Source of the DNA: Calditrichia bacterium
GTDB lineage: Bacteria; Calditrichota; Calditrichia; RBG-13-44-9
Direction of reading: 5' to 3'
Length of the DNA stretch: 5,723 bases
Assembly: GCA_026991005.1 (NCBI GenBank)
Contig: JALXCH010000324.1
Span: forward strand, 1 to 5,723
Shown here: positions 4,963 through 5,723 of the stretch, one piece after another
Position numbering within the stretch: position 1 is the first letter of the stretch
Layout: every line of letters begins with the position of its first letter
The notes under the pieces: model-generated
The model's input: only the letters and a program-made list of their open reading frames with translations
Databases searched by the model: none
Told to the model about the DNA's origin: nothing
Program-made: the position numbers and the translations under genes

Positions 4963-5723
4963 ATGTGTCGTTGCCGAATTGCATGGCTGCTCTTGCTGGC
5001 TACTTCGTTGTTTGCCCAGAGTGTTGATAGTACCAACAGTAAACCCATTTCCTTTCCCCGATTTGAATTTGTTTCCACTGTTTACCATCATCTCCCCATT
5101 CGGGATCTTACGGATTTAAACCTCCTGTACTCCGGTTTTTATTTCATTAACAACCAGTGGCATTTGCGGGGTGCCCGTGCCGACGAAGTGGGATGGTATC
5201 TGGAAGATGAAATGGTGGTGGATCCGCTAAACTATTCCTCCACCCTTTATCTTATTCCGGAAGCCCTTCAATCTCTGGAGGTGTTACCGGATGTGGTACC
5301 GGCTCGATACGGTGTGGGAAATGCCGGGATTCTGAGAGCGCGATTGCGCACGGGAGGAAGCAGCCATCGCTTCCGGGTAAATGCGCGAACGGATCGAGTT
5401 TTTCCGCAGGAAAAAGAATTTCTGGGCACTTATTCGTACCGTGATCAAATTGTATCGGCGGTGGCTGAAGGTCCCCTCTGGGGAGCATCTCGCTATTTTG
5501 TGGCTCTGGAGGGAAAAAATATTGGAGATACCCAGAAACGGTTCAGTCGTGGGTTTTCGTTCTACGATCTGGTGGATAGCACACCCCGGCCAGGCACGCC
5601 GGATACCGTTGCCGAGGTGCATTACCCGGATGGATTTACACCAGGCAATCGTGCCCGACGTTTTGCCCTGAATGCCGCGGTGGATTTAAAAACCGGTCCG
5701 CTTTCGCTGCGACTTATTAGTGT
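4963..5723 (+). CDS. Outer-membrane TonB-receptor plug-like protein, 3' partial
   Basis: The frame is open to the window end: 253 codons, no stop. The N-terminus MCRCRIAWLLLLATSLFA followed by Gln19 reads as a signal peptide with cleavage after Ala18. Residues about 40-132 resemble a TonB-dependent receptor plug: LPIRDLTDLNLL (44-55), the RGARADEVGWYLED block (69-82), DPLNYSSTLYLIPEAL, then LEVLPDVVPARYG (105-117), GNAGILRARLRTGG (119-132). Beyond 135, alternating polar and aromatic or hydrophobic residues look like beta-strands of an outer-membrane barrel. Such receptors import large or scarce substrates using energy passed on by TonB. The carboxypeptidase-like N-terminal domain common in related receptors is absent, and no clear TonB box is visible, so it could be a plug-bearing outer-membrane protein with another role. 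Its substrate is unknown. It follows the parvulin lipoprotein gene after 117 nt. Confidence 0.82.
   Translation, partial: MCRCRIAWLLLLATSLFAQSVDSTNSKPISFPRFEFVSTVYHHLPIRDLTDLNLLYSGFYFINNQWHLRGARADEVGWYLEDEMVVDPLNYSSTLYLIPEALQSLEVLPDVVPARYGVGNAGILRARLRTGGSSHRFRVNARTDRVFPQEKEFLGTYSYRDQIVSAVAEGPLWGASRYFVALEGKNIGDTQKRFSRGFSFYDLVDSTPRPGTPDTVAEVHYPDGFTPGNRARRFALNAAVDLKTGPLSLRLIS

Noticed and set aside
355..5300. Eight GGTACC hexamers (355, 607, 625, 922, 1684, 2054, 3957, 5295), more than the one or two expected by chance
   Set aside because: Five lie in the sensor kinase as Gly-Thr codons, several from its repeated blade motif. Codon preference explains most of the excess, so I do not take it as a signal sequence.
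5381..5671. 96-codon + strand frame near the 3' end, in another phase
   Set aside because: The frame from 4963 has a near-consensus ribosome binding site, a signal peptide and plug-like motifs through the same bases, so this one is a shadow.

Overview
The window (5,723 bp, all recognisable genes on the + strand) looks like bacterial chromosome from the FCB side of the tree. The evidence is a propeller/Y_Y_Y-type sensor histidine kinase, a lipoprotein PPIase and a TonB-receptor-like outer-membrane protein with a start typical of that group. Strong Shine-Dalgarno sequences (for example AAGGAGG 6 nt before an ATG) argue against classical Bacteroidetes, which mostly lack them. Calditrichota, Ignavibacteria or a related lineage fits better. 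This placement is inferred from memory of protein style, not from a search.

Layout. (1) 1-1716: C-terminal part of a two-component sensor kinase (beta-propeller blades, Y_Y_Y domain, one membrane helix, HisKA_3, HATPase); its 5' end lies outside the window. (2) 1735-2406: its partner, a NarL/FixJ-type response regulator, 18 nt downstream, so the pair is almost certainly co-transcribed. (3) 2407-2840: a 434-bp gap with no convincing gene but several palindromes and hairpins; base composition falls sharply to AT-rich in its second half. (4) 2841-3515 and 3533-3772: an AT-rich pair, a thymidylate-kinase-family protein followed after 17 nt, behind a strong ribosome binding site, by an unrecognised 79-residue protein with four cysteines. 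(5) 3829-4845: a lipoprotein with a parvulin (PpiC) domain, probably a periplasmic folding factor. (6) 4846-4962: a spacer holding a 14-bp stem-loop. (7) 4963-5723: the start of an exported protein resembling the plug domain of TonB-dependent receptors, running off the 3' end.

How they may work together. The kinase and regulator form a self-contained signalling pair. The parvulin lipoprotein and the outer-membrane protein after it fit a folding factor next to an outer-membrane client, though the stem-loop between them may separate their transcription. The thymidylate-kinase pair is the odd part: its composition differs from both flanks, it has its own probable promoter region, and the small four-cysteine partner is not a family I recognise. 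It is the best candidate here for something acquired or undescribed, but the sequence alone does not show a new system.
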